A stretch of DNA of 64,000 bases from DATAPD01 sp036265385 (GCA_036265385.1 DATAPD010000032.1:131367-195366), one strand, 5' to 3'. Positions 14,359 through 22,714 are shown, counted from the stretch's first letter. A program made the numbers and translations. The notes: generated by a model from the sequence alone, not told the origin.

Positions 14359-15159
14359 ATGCGTGCACGTTATCTGGCCGTAGTTCTTTTTCTTTTACTT
14401 TCCGCCTCCGCTCAAAACAACAACACTGGTGAACAGCTTTATCAGCGCGCCATGGATGCAGTCTCCGGTTCGGGCCCATCGCGCAATGATCTGGAAGCCA
14501 TCGACTACTTCAAGCGCTCGGCCGAACTCGGCTACATTCCGGCGCAGGTGGCAGTCGGTTTTTTCTATGACACAGGCACGCTTCTCCCCGGTAGCGACAG
14601 TCAGGCCGCCGAGTGGTATCGCAAAGCAGCGGACAAAGGCGATCCGCTCGCGCAATGGCTGCTCGGACGCGTTTACTTTCAAGGCAGCGGCATTCCGCAG
14701 GATGTAAGTTCAGCCGAAAAATATCTTCGTTCGGCAGCCGCTCAGCAGAATCCGTTCGGCCAATATCTTCTCGGCCGTCTTTATAGTGACCGGGATTACA
14801 CGAAGTCTCCTGCGCTTTATCGCGCGGCCGCCGAGCAGGGGCTTCCACAAGCTCAGTACTACTACGGCAAAGCGCTCAAAGACGGACGCGGTATTCGACA
14901 GGATCGAAACGAAGCATATGTCTGGCTGCTGATGTCCCTTGATGGTGGCTACGACCAGGGTCGTCTGGATCTCACCGAAATTGAAGGCCTGCTGCTTCCT
15001 GCGGAGATTGCGCGCGCCAAGAACAAAGCTCGTGAAATGGAAGAAACCATGACGCGCGCGGTTGTGGCCAAGGGTTGTACCGGATGGGAAGGCGAATTCT
15101 ATACAACTCCATCGCCACCGCCACTTCGCACCCAGCGGTTTTGCCACGGGGGAAAGTAA
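14359..15159 (+). CDS. Exported Sel1-repeat protein
   Basis: 266 residues with a signal peptide (MRARYLAVVLFLLLSASAQ). At least four Sel1-like (TPR-type) repeats follow from about residue 45 to 215: DLEAIDYFKRSAELGYIPAQ, AAEWYRKAADKGDPLAQWLL, SAEKYLRSAAAQQNPFGQYL and ALYRAAAEQGLPQAQYYYG, with NEAYVWLLMSLDGGYDQG as a last degenerate unit. Sel1 proteins scaffold protein-protein contacts, often in the periplasm. Partner unknown. Single-gene unit; quasi-repeat DNA follows its stop. Confidence 0.85.
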   Translation: MRARYLAVVLFLLLSASAQNNNTGEQLYQRAMDAVSGSGPSRNDLEAIDYFKRSAELGYIPAQVAVGFFYDTGTLLPGSDSQAAEWYRKAADKGDPLAQWLLGRVYFQGSGIPQDVSSAEKYLRSAAAQQNPFGQYLLGRLYSDRDYTKSPALYRAAAEQGLPQAQYYYGKALKDGRGIRQDRNEAYVWLLMSLDGGYDQGRLDLTEIEGLLLPAEIARAKNKAREMEETMTRAVVAKGCTGWEGEFYTTPSPPPLRTQRFCHGGK

Positions 15160-15205
15160 GTTTCAGGCAGGCTTCAGGCTCCAGGCACCAAGGCTTTAGG
15201 CTCAC
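15160..15205. repeat. GGCTTCAGGCTCCAGGC quasi-repeat tract
   Basis: Starts at the TAA of the Sel1 gene: TTTCAGGCAGGCTTCAGGCT, then CCAGGCACCAAGGC. A second short tract of the same kind lies at 15349-15390, and the 53-bp repeat lies between them. Confidence 0.7.
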
Positions 15206-15217
15206 ATTTTTGGAGGC

Positions 15218-15270
15218 GTCATCCCGAACGCTCGCGTACTCTCCAGCGAGCGGAGGGATCTCACGCGCAT
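15218..15270. repeat. 53-bp dispersed repeat, copy 2
   Basis: Nearly identical to 2288-2340 and in the same orientation, about 13 kb away. Intergenic. Confidence 0.8.
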
Positions 15271-15429
15271 CATCAACAACGGCGAACGGGAACCATCAGT
15301 TCCATTTCACTCGCTCACAAACGGGCAGACACTTCGTCGGCCCAGCCGAGCATGGCTGAAGCCTGTAGCCTGCACCCTTGCAGCCTGCTCTTTTTCTTTC
15401 CTCCACAATCTGTTTAAATCGCTTCATCC

Positions 15430-16167
15430 GTGATTGATATCCACTCCCATCTGCTCCCCGAAGTCGACGATGGACCAAAAACGTGGGAGATCGCAGTCGA
15501 AATGTGTCGCATGGCGGCCGCCGACGGAATCACCCACATGGTCGCCACTCCGCACGCGAATGATCGCTACGCATACGACCGACCTTATCTCAGAGACCTG
15601 CTCGCGCATCTACAGCAACTCGTCGGTGATACACCGCAGCTCACTTTAGGCTGCGACTTTCATCTTTCCTACGAAAACCTGCAGAACGCTCTCGACCGAC
15701 CACAGGGCTACACGATCGGCGATACACGCTACATGCTGATCGAGCTTAGCAACTACAGCGTGCCGCTCCAAATTTCAGACTGCTTCATCAAGCTGGGCGA
15801 TTGCGGCATCACTCCGATCCTCACGCATCCGGAGCGCAATCCGATCCTGCAGCAAGCGCCGCAGCGTGTTTTGGAATGGGCCGAGCAGGGATGTCTCGTT
15901 CAGGTCACCGCGTCCGCGCTCACGGGCAGTTGGGGAGAACGCACGCAGTCGATGGCGCGCGGATTACTCGAGCGCGGTGCCGTGCACATCCTCGCATCCG
16001 ACGCGCACGACACGAAACGTCGGCCGCCCGTGATGTCCGCGGGACGTGCAGCGGCGGCAGCGATTGTCGGACAGGAAGCCGCTAACGCCCTGGTAGAAGA
16101 TAATCCCGCCGCCATCCTAGCCAGCGAAGCTCTTCCCTACCTTCCGAAACCGGTCTTGGGCAAGTAG
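15430..16167 (+). CDS. PHP-family protein tyrosine phosphatase (CpsB/YwqE-like)
   Basis: 245 residues from a GTG start. The PHP metal-site motifs are present: MIDIHSHLLPEVDDGP (HxH and DDG), ATPHAN, ILTHPERN and LASDAHD. This is the signature of the manganese-dependent CpsB/CapC/YwqE tyrosine phosphatases that dephosphorylate bacterial tyrosine kinases controlling capsule or exopolysaccharide export. No kinase or polysaccharide genes are in this window, so the partner is elsewhere. Cytoplasmic. Convergent with the holA operon. Confidence 0.85.
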   Translation: MIDIHSHLLPEVDDGPKTWEIAVEMCRMAAADGITHMVATPHANDRYAYDRPYLRDLLAHLQQLVGDTPQLTLGCDFHLSYENLQNALDRPQGYTIGDTRYMLIELSNYSVPLQISDCFIKLGDCGITPILTHPERNPILQQAPQRVLEWAEQGCLVQVTASALTGSWGERTQSMARGLLERGAVHILASDAHDTKRRPPVMSAGRAAAAAIVGQEAANALVEDNPAAILASEALPYLPKPVLGK

Positions 16168-16530
16168 TCGAAGCCTTATCGGTTGGACAACTCTGAGCTA
16201 ATAATATTTGTATTTGTATATCTTAGTAGAATCAACTACTTCTACCTGTGCTCAACAACTTACCGGCTTGGCCGCCAAGATCAAGCCCGTAAAACGGCTT
16301 CGGACCTTCAATCAAAATAGCGTTTGCTTGCGTTCTAATGGGCCGCAGATCGCGATCGGGAGCTCAGGAGATGCCTGAGGCCGTCGCCAGACGAGCGGGC
16401 CTTAAAACGCGTTTAAACGCAAGGTTCGCTTTGGGAAATCTCGGGTCACCGACTAACCACCAGCGAGCTATGGCACACTCCCGGAGCGTTCAACGTGAGA
16501 ATCGACGTCGAGGAGAGTTTCGTGAGCTGC
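16168..16530. other. Gap between convergent genes with no gene seen
   Basis: Contains an AT-rich stretch (about 16196-16245) with a small dyad GTAGAA-TTCTAC and a palindromic AAACGCGTTTAAACGC near 16407. A short open frame on the plus strand runs into the 3' end of holA but looks non-coding. No tRNA cloverleaf seen on either strand. Confidence 0.5.
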
Positions 16531-17652
16531 TTATACTGGCAATTCTGCCTGCAGCCACCCGGTTTCGGGTTTCGGCTCGGTAGTGAGGTCCAGAACAAGC
16601 TTCTCGAGAACCAGGCGCTTGCTCGGAGGATTGGACCGCAATGCAAGATCAGTCTTGGCAACTAACCGAATTGCCCGCGTCAATTCTCGTTTTGATTTGT
16701 AACGACGCGCTTGCCGGATGATGTCATCGGCCGCAAACGGTGGCACGCGGAATCCTTGCCACAGGGCTGCCCATAACATCCGCTGGTCGCGAACATTGCG
16801 CTCGAGAATGACAAGCATTTGCCGAAACGTTTTGGCCAGCATGTAGAGATGCCCGATCGAAGCCTCTTCCCCATCGCCCGTGGTGAGAATCGCGTCGAGC
16901 ACTTCCAGCGCACGCACGCGGTCCTTCGCGGAGATGGCATCAGTCAACTCATAAAGCGAACGCTGCTTTGCGGCCAGCACCATGGTCTCGACATCGCCGA
17001 GCGTTACGCGTTTCTTCTCACCTACGTAAAGAATGAGCTTCTCGAGTTCATTCGACACCATCATCATATCGCCGCCGAGCGCATCGACGAGTTCGCGCGC
17101 GGCGTCAGGATCCATCTTCACATCGCGTGTCGCGCAATACTCCGCAATCCACCGAACCGCTTCGCCTTCTTCAACGCGTGCCAATTCAACAATTCCGCAG
17201 AATGGTCCGAGATCTTCGCGGATGCGCTCGTAACGTTCTTTGTCGGTCAATTCCATCTTCCGGACATCGGCTGGAATGCTGATGTGGTCGGCAACGAAGA
17301 TCAGTACAGCGTCGGGGTTGGGATCTTTGCAGTAGGTCTCGATGGCAGCGATTTTTTCTTCGTTCGAGCCGCGTCCGAATAAGCTCTTCACGCCACGCAC
17401 AAAGAAAACTTGGAAGGGCGCCATCAGCGAGGGAGTGCGTGCCCGATCGAGAATTTCGGCGAGATCGGTTTCCGCCAGGTCGTAATCGAACAAGCTGAAA
17501 TCGCGGACCTCGGCAGGGACAAGGTGTTCGAGGATTGCTTCGCGGCATCGCTTGCGAAAAAAAACTTCATCGCCGACGAAGACGTACGCAGGCTTGAGTT
17601 TGCGCGACACGACTTCCGATAGGAAGCGGTCGGCCTGCGCGAAGGCGCGCAT
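16531..17652 (-). CDS. holA: DNA polymerase III subunit delta
   Basis: 373 residues, normal for HolA. It loads the sliding clamp as part of the gamma/tau clamp-loader complex. The N-terminus AYVFVGDEVFFRKRCREAIL is the conserved opening (P-loop-like without Walker function), followed by SLFDYDL, TPSLMAPFQVFFVRGVKSL and VELARVEEGEAVRWIAEY. The C-terminal helical collar domain has LVDALGGDMMMVSNELEKLILY and YMLAKTFRQMLVILE. It starts at a TGATG junction with lptE, so both are read from one mRNA; the lptE-holA order is common in Gram-negatives. Confidence 0.93.
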   Translation of the reverse strand: MRAFAQADRFLSEVVSRKLKPAYVFVGDEVFFRKRCREAILEHLVPAEVRDFSLFDYDLAETDLAEILDRARTPSLMAPFQVFFVRGVKSLFGRGSNEEKIAAIETYCKDPNPDAVLIFVADHISIPADVRKMELTDKERYERIREDLGPFCGIVELARVEEGEAVRWIAEYCATRDVKMDPDAARELVDALGGDMMMVSNELEKLILYVGEKKRVTLGDVETMVLAAKQRSLYELTDAISAKDRVRALEVLDAILTTGDGEEASIGHLYMLAKTFRQMLVILERNVRDQRMLWAALWQGFRVPPFAADDIIRQARRYKSKRELTRAIRLVAKTDLALRSNPPSKRLVLEKLVLDLTTEPKPETGWLQAELPV

Positions 17653-18185
17653 CAGAAGCCCTCCAGGATGCTCGAAACCAGCGTACGGGCAAAGTCGCGC
17701 GACAGACGCTCCATCGCAGGTGAATCTTCTTCGAAGAAACTCGATAGCTCGCGCGAGACTTCGTACTGCTCATGAAACAGGTAGCTTGGATTTTCGAACA
17801 GAACTTTGCCGTCGCGAGCGGTGAGCGTGACTCTCATGCTGATGGTGACGAGAACGCTGGCGGCGCGCCCCGTTTTCGAATCATACGCGAGCGGAGAGGT
17901 GGAAGTAGAGAGAACAATGCCGCGCAGGGTTGCGTCCGCCGATTCCTCCGGTTCGTGCAGCACGTGGTAGTGCGTGCGGGTTGTCATCTCCCGGACGACC
18001 GCGCCGGTCAGTGTCTGCTCGATGCGAAATGTCTGGGTCTGATTGACGAAGCTTGGAATCGCGATGGTCTGAACATTGTCTGGCAAGTACGTCGAATGTG
18101 CTGCCGTGTGATAACCGCATCCAGACAACAGCAACGCGAACCCCAGCAAGGAAACTAACGCCAGGCAGGTTGGGAAGCGGACCAT
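17652..18185 (-). CDS. lptE: LPS-assembly lipoprotein LptE
   Basis: 177 residues. Lipoprotein signal LALVSLLGFALLLSGCGYHT gives lipidation at the Cys of the LSGCGYH box, the classic LptE start. IPSFVNQTQTFRIEQTLTGAVVREM and YHVLHEPEESADATLRGIVL are the family's alpha/beta core. LptE plugs the LptD barrel and helps deliver lipopolysaccharide to the outer leaflet of the outer membrane. One-base overlap with holA downstream and one base from the upstream Asd-like gene, so part of the same operon. Confidence 0.9.
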   Translation of the reverse strand: MVRFPTCLALVSLLGFALLLSGCGYHTAAHSTYLPDNVQTIAIPSFVNQTQTFRIEQTLTGAVVREMTTRTHYHVLHEPEESADATLRGIVLSTSTSPLAYDSKTGRAASVLVTISMRVTLTARDGKVLFENPSYLFHEQYEVSRELSSFFEEDSPAMERLSRDFARTLVSSILEGF

Positions 18186-18186
18186 G

Positions 18187-19263
18187 CTATTGAATTTGCC
18201 CTTTCGGGCGCGAGGCGATCATCGACTCGGCGCATTCTACTGCCGTCACAACTGCAACGCGTAGATTGTCGGTGGCGGCCCATAGCCACGCACCATTGCT
18301 GTGCGCTGCATCCGGACTGACGCGCACGAGAATGTCGCCTTGTCCCGCCGCATTGACGTTGCTCGGTGCGTCTTCGGCGGACTGAGTTACAGAGAGATGT
18401 TCTCCACCGAGCGCATCCGCAAGTGTTTCCGCCGTAACTTCCCGATCGAATTCCAGGTATGCGCTGAAAACGTGTCCGTGGAAGATTGGCGCTTGCACAA
18501 GTTGCAACGAGAATGGTGGTGCCGCGCTCCCTGCGATCGCTGTGTAGTGACGGCGGACACGCGCTTCGATGCTCTGGAGCGTAGGAGTGGACTTCTCCCC
18601 GTATCGCGCGACCAGGTTGAAGGCAACTTGAGTGTCGAAAATATTCTTCGGCAACTGCTGGAAAGAAAGCAGGTTTACAGTCTGCTCGTGCAACTCATCC
18701 ATTCCTTTTTGTCCGTGCTCCGACGCAGGCTCGTAGACAGTCGCAATCAGTCGCTGAACAGCGCCAATCTTCCCTGCTCGCAGGCCGAGCAGAGCGAGTA
18801 CAACAGATGCTGGATGCGCAGGCACGACCGGGCCTGGCTGCAGGTTCGGGACTAAGGCCTTGCCCAACTGTCGTTCCACCCAAGGCGAGCGGATCGTTAC
18901 GTCCGGCTCGTTTTCAAGCGCATAGGAGAGATCGAGTATCGCGCTGCCTGCATCGCGGACATTCTTCCAGTTGTTGCGAGTGCAGTCTGCGTCGGAAGCG
19001 AAAAAGGTGAAGTCCACGCGCTCGAACTGCTCATTGCGTACGCTTTGAATAAACGTGACCTCATCGCCCATCGCTTCGAGTTGACCGAGCGATTCGTCGT
19101 CATCCAGCAATTTGACGTCGACCGCTGGGAAGTTACGGTCATTCAGAACTTCGGCGACTTCTTTGCCCTTCAGAGTGCCTGCGCCAACGATGGCTACTCG
19201 ATAAAGATTCCCCGTGCGGAGATCCTGGTGTGATGCAGTGGCGGGTTTGGCGGGTGCTGTCAT
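18187..19263 (-). CDS. Aspartate-semialdehyde dehydrogenase homologue lacking the catalytic cysteine (Usg-like)
   Basis: 358 residues with the two-domain ASADH fold. YRVAIVGAGTLKGKEVAEVL is the NADP-binding loop, and the second domain contains ATVYEPASEHGQKGMDELHEQT, aligned with the known STYQAVSGAG...GIDEL stretch. The catalytic motif, normally NPNCS, here reads AHPAS: the cysteine is replaced by Ala at about residue 152 and Asn by His. The GH pair of the second active-site motif (APIFHGHVFS) is kept. It therefore probably cannot form the thioacyl intermediate and is a Usg-type paralogue rather than Asd. It overlaps pssA by ATGA and precedes lptE by one base, so it is co-expressed with envelope genes. 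Confidence 0.85.
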   Translation of the reverse strand: MTAPAKPATASHQDLRTGNLYRVAIVGAGTLKGKEVAEVLNDRNFPAVDVKLLDDDESLGQLEAMGDEVTFIQSVRNEQFERVDFTFFASDADCTRNNWKNVRDAGSAILDLSYALENEPDVTIRSPWVERQLGKALVPNLQPGPVVPAHPASVVLALLGLRAGKIGAVQRLIATVYEPASEHGQKGMDELHEQTVNLLSFQQLPKNIFDTQVAFNLVARYGEKSTPTLQSIEARVRRHYTAIAGSAAPPFSLQLVQAPIFHGHVFSAYLEFDREVTAETLADALGGEHLSVTQSAEDAPSNVNAAGQGDILVRVSPDAAHSNGAWLWAATDNLRVAVVTAVECAESMIASRPKGQIQ

Positions 19264-20138
19264 GAAGATAGGGATGCTTCCCGATACGCCGGAGGTGCAG
19301 GCGGGCTCGGTTTACGGCGAAACAGCCACATCAGTCTCCAGAAAATTCCGGAGAGCATATAAAGAATGGCAATTACGAATAGCACTGGTTTCGAAAAGAA
19401 CCAGATCGAGGCAAATAGCGCTGCAACGAACAGTATCAGGCGGAACGGGTGTCGGGAACGGAAGTCGATGTCTTTGAAGCTGTAAAAACGCCACGTGCTG
19501 ACCATAAGGTAGCCGACACAAATAACGGTCAGAAGCCAGAGCAGCGTCGACCAAAGAGCAGCCAGCGGATCACCACCGGAAAAATGCACAACCGCCGCAA
19601 TCACACCAGCACCTGCGGGAATTGGCATTCCAACGAAATATTTCTTTCCTGGACGGCCGGGATTGGAGGGCTGAGCATTCGTGGTGATGTTGAAACGCGC
19701 CAAGCGACTAGCGCCCGCCATCAAAAAGAGGAATGAGGCGATGGCCCCGAGTTGGATGATCTTCGTATGTACATCAGTGGAAATGAGCGTTGGCAAGAGC
19801 CGGAATCCCCACATCCACGCGAGCATAGCCGGGGCCACTCCGAAAGTGATGACGTCGGCAAGCGAATCAAGTTCCTTTCCGAAATCGCTGCTGGTGCCCG
19901 TCATACGCGCAATACGTCCATCTAACCCATCGAACAGTACGGCAAACCCGATTGCTTTGGCAGCATTATCGAAATGCCACGGTTCAGATAAGGACCCCGT
20001 AGTCACCTGCAGGATTGCGTAGAAACCAGCCGCGATGTTGGCAGTCGTGAAAAGCGACGGCAGGATGTACATGCCGCGACGGAAACGGCGCGCCCGGCCG
20101 TCGGTACGGCGCGGGAGTGGGATCACTTCGCGGTTCAT
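19260..20138 (-). CDS. pssA: CDP-diacylglycerol--serine O-phosphatidyltransferase
   Basis: 292 residues, membrane-embedded type II PssA. The CDP-alcohol phosphatidyltransferase motif DG-x2-AR-x8-G-x3-D-x3-D is seen as FDGLDGRIARMTGTSSDFGKELDSLAD. Hydrophobic helices surround it (GFYAILQ, AIGFAVLF, SFLFLMAGASRLARF, LWLLTVICVGYLMV, LFVAALFASIWFF). It makes phosphatidylserine from CDP-diacylglycerol and serine, the first committed step to phosphatidylethanolamine, and sits directly downstream of psd with a 4-bp overlap, as in many bacteria. Confidence 0.93.
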   Translation of the reverse strand: MNREVIPLPRRTDGRARRFRRGMYILPSLFTTANIAAGFYAILQVTTGSLSEPWHFDNAAKAIGFAVLFDGLDGRIARMTGTSSDFGKELDSLADVITFGVAPAMLAWMWGFRLLPTLISTDVHTKIIQLGAIASFLFLMAGASRLARFNITTNAQPSNPGRPGKKYFVGMPIPAGAGVIAAVVHFSGGDPLAALWSTLLWLLTVICVGYLMVSTWRFYSFKDIDFRSRHPFRLILFVAALFASIWFFSKPVLFVIAILYMLSGIFWRLMWLFRRKPSPPAPPAYREASLSS

Positions 20139-20803
20139 CGCGCCTCCGTCGGAATGGCCGCAGCACTCGCTCCGACAAGTTCTTGATCTCGCCCAGGTAA
20201 GTAGGCCAGAACTGTTTCACCGCCTTTGACGTGGTCCCCGACCTCGACTGAGACTTGCGCGGCGGTATCGAACACGACGTCTACGCGAGAACCAAACTTG
20301 ATGAGCCCGACCCGCTGGCCGCGCGTTAAGCGATCGCCAACTTTGTGGTTGAAGATAATGCGACGAGCGATTAGTCCTGCAATCTGTTTGAAGACAACGG
20401 TTTGGCCATCGCCTTCCACCGTCACGATGTTCTGCTCGTTCTCCTCTGCGCAGGTTGCACCCATGGCGTTCAGGAACTTGCCACGCTGATAACGAATATC
20501 CCGAATGACTCCTGAAATTGGGGAACGGTTCACATGAACGTTAAATACATTGAGAAAGATGCTGATGCGAGTTCGTGGTTCACCAGAAACTTTGACAGCC
20601 ACAATGTCCGTTACTTTTCCATCGCCGGGAGATACGACGGCCCCCGGATCTTCGGGAATGACGCGTTCCGGATCGCGAAAGAACCACATGCAGAACGCTG
20701 CAAGCAAGATAGGCAGCACGGCCAGAATGGGATAGGTAAGCCATCCGATGAGGATTGCAGCCGCAATCAGACCAGCGCCGTAATAGTAGCCATCACGAAC
20801 CAT
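20135..20803 (-). CDS. psd: Phosphatidylserine decarboxylase proenzyme
   Basis: 222 residues, the short (rhizobial/archaeal) class of Psd. Two N-terminal helices (GAGLIAAAILIGWLTYPILA) are followed by FFRDPERVIPEDPGAVVSPG, then NVHVNRSPISGVI and the processing site GLIKFGSRVDV, where autocleavage before Ser forms the pyruvoyl group. It converts phosphatidylserine to phosphatidylethanolamine at the inner membrane. First gene of the psd-pssA-(asd-like)-lptE-holA run; each junction overlaps or nearly touches, which predicts a single transcript. Confidence 0.93.
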   Translation of the reverse strand: MVRDGYYYGAGLIAAAILIGWLTYPILAVLPILLAAFCMWFFRDPERVIPEDPGAVVSPGDGKVTDIVAVKVSGEPRTRISIFLNVFNVHVNRSPISGVIRDIRYQRGKFLNAMGATCAEENEQNIVTVEGDGQTVVFKQIAGLIARRIIFNHKVGDRLTRGQRVGLIKFGSRVDVVFDTAAQVSVEVGDHVKGGETVLAYLPGRDQELVGASAAAIPTEAR

Positions 20804-20836
20804 GTGAAATCTATTATAGGCTGCGCACTTGCGAGA

Positions 20837-21343
20837 TTATTTGGTACTTGCCAAAGTGGCAGCATAGCGATCGATCCAGTGGCGCTGCTCTGCCGTTTCA
20901 GGCACGTCCACCCCGCGCGCTGCGCTGACAGAACTTACTGCTTCCCCAGAACTGATGCCCTTGAGTATAAGAAGACAAGCGCCAATCAAGCCGCTTCTTC
21001 CGACGCCCTGCCTACAATGAATAACGACGTTTCTCCCAGCGCCGAGCTCGGCGTCCAGCTTTTCCAAACTTGCGACAACACCTGCATCCGAACCTGGCGC
21101 TTCCCGATCTGGTATGGGGAAAGAAAAATAGCGTAATCCTGCTCGTTTCACTTCAGAAGCTTCATTCTTGAGATCCAACGAGCTTTCCTCCTCGGGAGTG
21201 AGCAACGAAAGCACCGTGGACACTCCTTCCTTCTTCCAGCCGGCAATCTCGTCGGGGAGCCAGTCGCCACCTCTAGGCCTTGCTGCAAGCGCCATTTTGC
21301 CTGGCCATGGGCCCTGCACCCAGTACAGTTTCGTCGACATCAT
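20837..21343 (-). CDS. Dual-specificity / tyrosine phosphatase
   Basis: 168 residues with the CX5R phosphatase loop HCRQGVGRSG and a general-acid region SFPIPDREAP ahead of it. The N-terminus YWVQGPWPGKMALAARPRGGDWL with EIAGWKKEGVSTVLSLLTPEE is typical of small cytoplasmic DSP-like phosphatases. Substrate unknown. Its start overlaps the end of a small ParB-like gene by ATGA (21340-21343), so the two are coupled. Confidence 0.85.
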   Translation of the reverse strand: MMSTKLYWVQGPWPGKMALAARPRGGDWLPDEIAGWKKEGVSTVLSLLTPEEESSLDLKNEASEVKRAGLRYFSFPIPDREAPGSDAGVVASLEKLDAELGAGRNVVIHCRQGVGRSGLIGACLLILKGISSGEAVSSVSAARGVDVPETAEQRHWIDRYAATLASTK

Positions 21344-21597
21344 TCGACTTCCTTCTCGATCACTTCACGCGGAAGCGAATCAACAGCAACACGTCGCTGC
21401 CGCAGAATGTAAATTCGATGATGTCCGTCGAGTATAGTGCCATCCGGACGGGTTTTGAGACAGTCACGCTGCCCAGGCAGCAGCGAAAGCAGCAATGTAT
21501 CCGTCGTCAATTGTTCTATCTTCGCTAGCTTCACGGGGTTCAACGAGGAATCAGGATGTAGAGCGATCAATGGCGGCAAACAATCTTCGTCACTCAT
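21340..21597 (-). CDS. Small ParB/Sulfiredoxin-like domain protein
   Basis: 85 residues. The segment LKTRPDGTILDGHHRIYILRQR is the ParB/Srx nuclease-like signature (DG-x-HR), which binds or hydrolyses nucleotides. The protein is little more than that motif, shorter than a full ParB N-terminal domain (about 90-100). It lacks the helix-turn-helix needed for partitioning, so a role in chromosome segregation is unlikely. Translationally coupled to the phosphatase gene downstream, which suggests a common job. Function unknown. Confidence 0.65.
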   Translation of the reverse strand: MSDEDCLPPLIALHPDSSLNPVKLAKIEQLTTDTLLLSLLPGQRDCLKTRPDGTILDGHHRIYILRQRRVAVDSLPREVIEKEVE

Positions 21598-21647
21598 ATC
21601 TCATTATGGATTTTAAGGTACTGAAGGATCATTCCACCTAAGTCGCA

Positions 21648-21673
21648 AGAAAAAGGGCGCTTATCAGCGCCGG
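21648..21673 (-). terminator. Rho-independent terminator (minus strand)
   Basis: Stem GGCGCT / AGCGCC with a 4-base loop; on the minus strand it is followed by CCTTTTTCTT. It lies about 60 bp downstream of the DUF465 gene and would separate it from the phosphatase pair. Confidence 0.75.
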
Positions 21674-21729
21674 GGTGGAAGACAAATTTTTCCTGAGCGG
21701 CTGGTGCCGCGGCTGGGTTCGACGTGAAA

Positions 21730-21960
21730 TTACGCTACCTGGTGCTGAACAGCTTGTTGCCGAAACTGCCGCTCAATCGATTCCATCTGGTCCTTGAGAC
21801 GGAGTTTGAGCTTTTTCAATCGAACTTCTTCTAATTTTTCGTCGTCGGTGAGATAACGCTTTTGAGTGAGGGAATCGAGTCTTTCGGAGTATTGCGTATG
21901 CTCCTGAGCCAGTTTGCGGAATCCATCATGACTGGCCAGGAGCTGGTCTCTCGGAGTCAT
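21730..21960 (-). CDS. DUF465 (YdcH-like) small coiled-coil protein
   Basis: 76 residues, a typical size for DUF465. It is almost wholly helical: HDGFRKLAQEHTQYSERLDS, LTQKRYLTDDEKLEEVRLKK and LKLRLKDQMESIERQFRQQA. The LTDDEKLEEVRLKKLKLRLKD block is the family's core. Members form short antiparallel coiled coils; role unknown, cytoplasmic. Own transcription unit, closed by the terminator at 21648. Confidence 0.8.
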   Translation of the reverse strand: MTPRDQLLASHDGFRKLAQEHTQYSERLDSLTQKRYLTDDEKLEEVRLKKLKLRLKDQMESIERQFRQQAVQHQVA

Positions 21961-22204
21961 CCAGCAGACCTCCTGACTTGTTTTACGAGCTCAAATTAAC
22001 ATAGCTGTAATGATGGTTCAACCGATTTCGAGAGCGGAATCTCGATTTCTGGAGGACTCTCAATTGGCTTTGCTTCTCGCCGCTTAGACGGAAAATATCA
22101 ACGAACACAGGCACGATTCACAGGGTGTTTTCTCAAAGGTAAACGGGCCCAAAATGGTGAATCGCGGCTTTTCGCAACAGTGATGCATACCAGTCGGCTA
22201 ATGG

Positions 22205-22645
22205 TTAGTCTTTCATGCCGAGCGTGTAGAGAATTGCGTCTTCGGTCGGGTTGTTGTAGTAGCGGGGACGGCGGCCAGTCTCGCGGAATTTGTTGCGCGT
22301 ATAGAACGCGCGAGCCGGATTGTTAGACGCACGGACTTCCAGAAAAAGCGAATGAGCGCCGGATTGGTGAGCGTTCTCGATTAAGGCGTTCAAAAGTAAA
22401 GTTGCGAGACCTCGTCGCTGCTGTTGCCGATCTATGACGATGTTTTCCAATTCCCATTCGGGTCCCTTCGTTTGCGCTACGAGAAATCCCCGCACAGCTT
22501 CGTCCTCCACCACCATTACCAACCGCGATTGATTAACAAACATTTCTGAGTATTGCGAGGCGGACCATTGCGCACCGGTCGGTGCGGCCTGGGCAAGTTG
22601 AATAAGTTGAGGGATGTCGGCTGCAGTGGCCGGGCGGATTTTCAC
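22205..22645 (-). CDS. rimI: Ribosomal-protein-alanine N-acetyltransferase (RimI-like)
   Basis: About 147 residues from a GTG at 22645, the normal RimI length. The frame is open further upstream to 22768, but that part overlaps the padR promoter region. KIRPATAADIPQLIQLAQAA opens the GNAT fold, ELENIVIDRQQQRRGLATLLL holds the acetyl-CoA loop (Q-x-R-R-G-x-A), and LEVRASNNPARAFYTRNKFRETGRRPRYY is the RimI C-terminal hallmark. It acetylates the N-terminal alanine of ribosomal protein S18. Divergent from the padR operon. Confidence 0.85.
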   Translation of the reverse strand: MKIRPATAADIPQLIQLAQAAPTGAQWSASQYSEMFVNQSRLVMVVEDEAVRGFLVAQTKGPEWELENIVIDRQQQRRGLATLLLNALIENAHQSGAHSLFLEVRASNNPARAFYTRNKFRETGRRPRYYNNPTEDAILYTLGMKD

Positions 22646-22675
22646 GGAGGAAGCATACCTCGGGCTCGAGTGCTC

Positions 22676-22710
22676 TTGACAACACGATACCTTGTTATAC
22701 ATAGTATCGA
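22676..22710 (+). promoter_or_regulatory. padR promoter with overlapping dyad
   Basis: A consensus -35 (TTGACA, 22676-22681) is followed by TATACA around 22696, a short spacer. A dyad GATAC-N12-GTATC (22686-22707) overlaps this region. It lies just upstream of the padR ATG and is a likely site for PadR autoregulation. Confidence 0.5.
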
Positions 22711-22714
22711 CATC

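Noticed and set aside
16338..16583. An 81-codon plus-strand open frame in the gap after the PHP phosphatase.
   Set aside because: It overlaps the 3' end of holA, has no ribosome binding site or recognisable domain, and its composition looks non-coding. I also checked for a ribosomal protein S20 gene (often beside holA) and did not see one.
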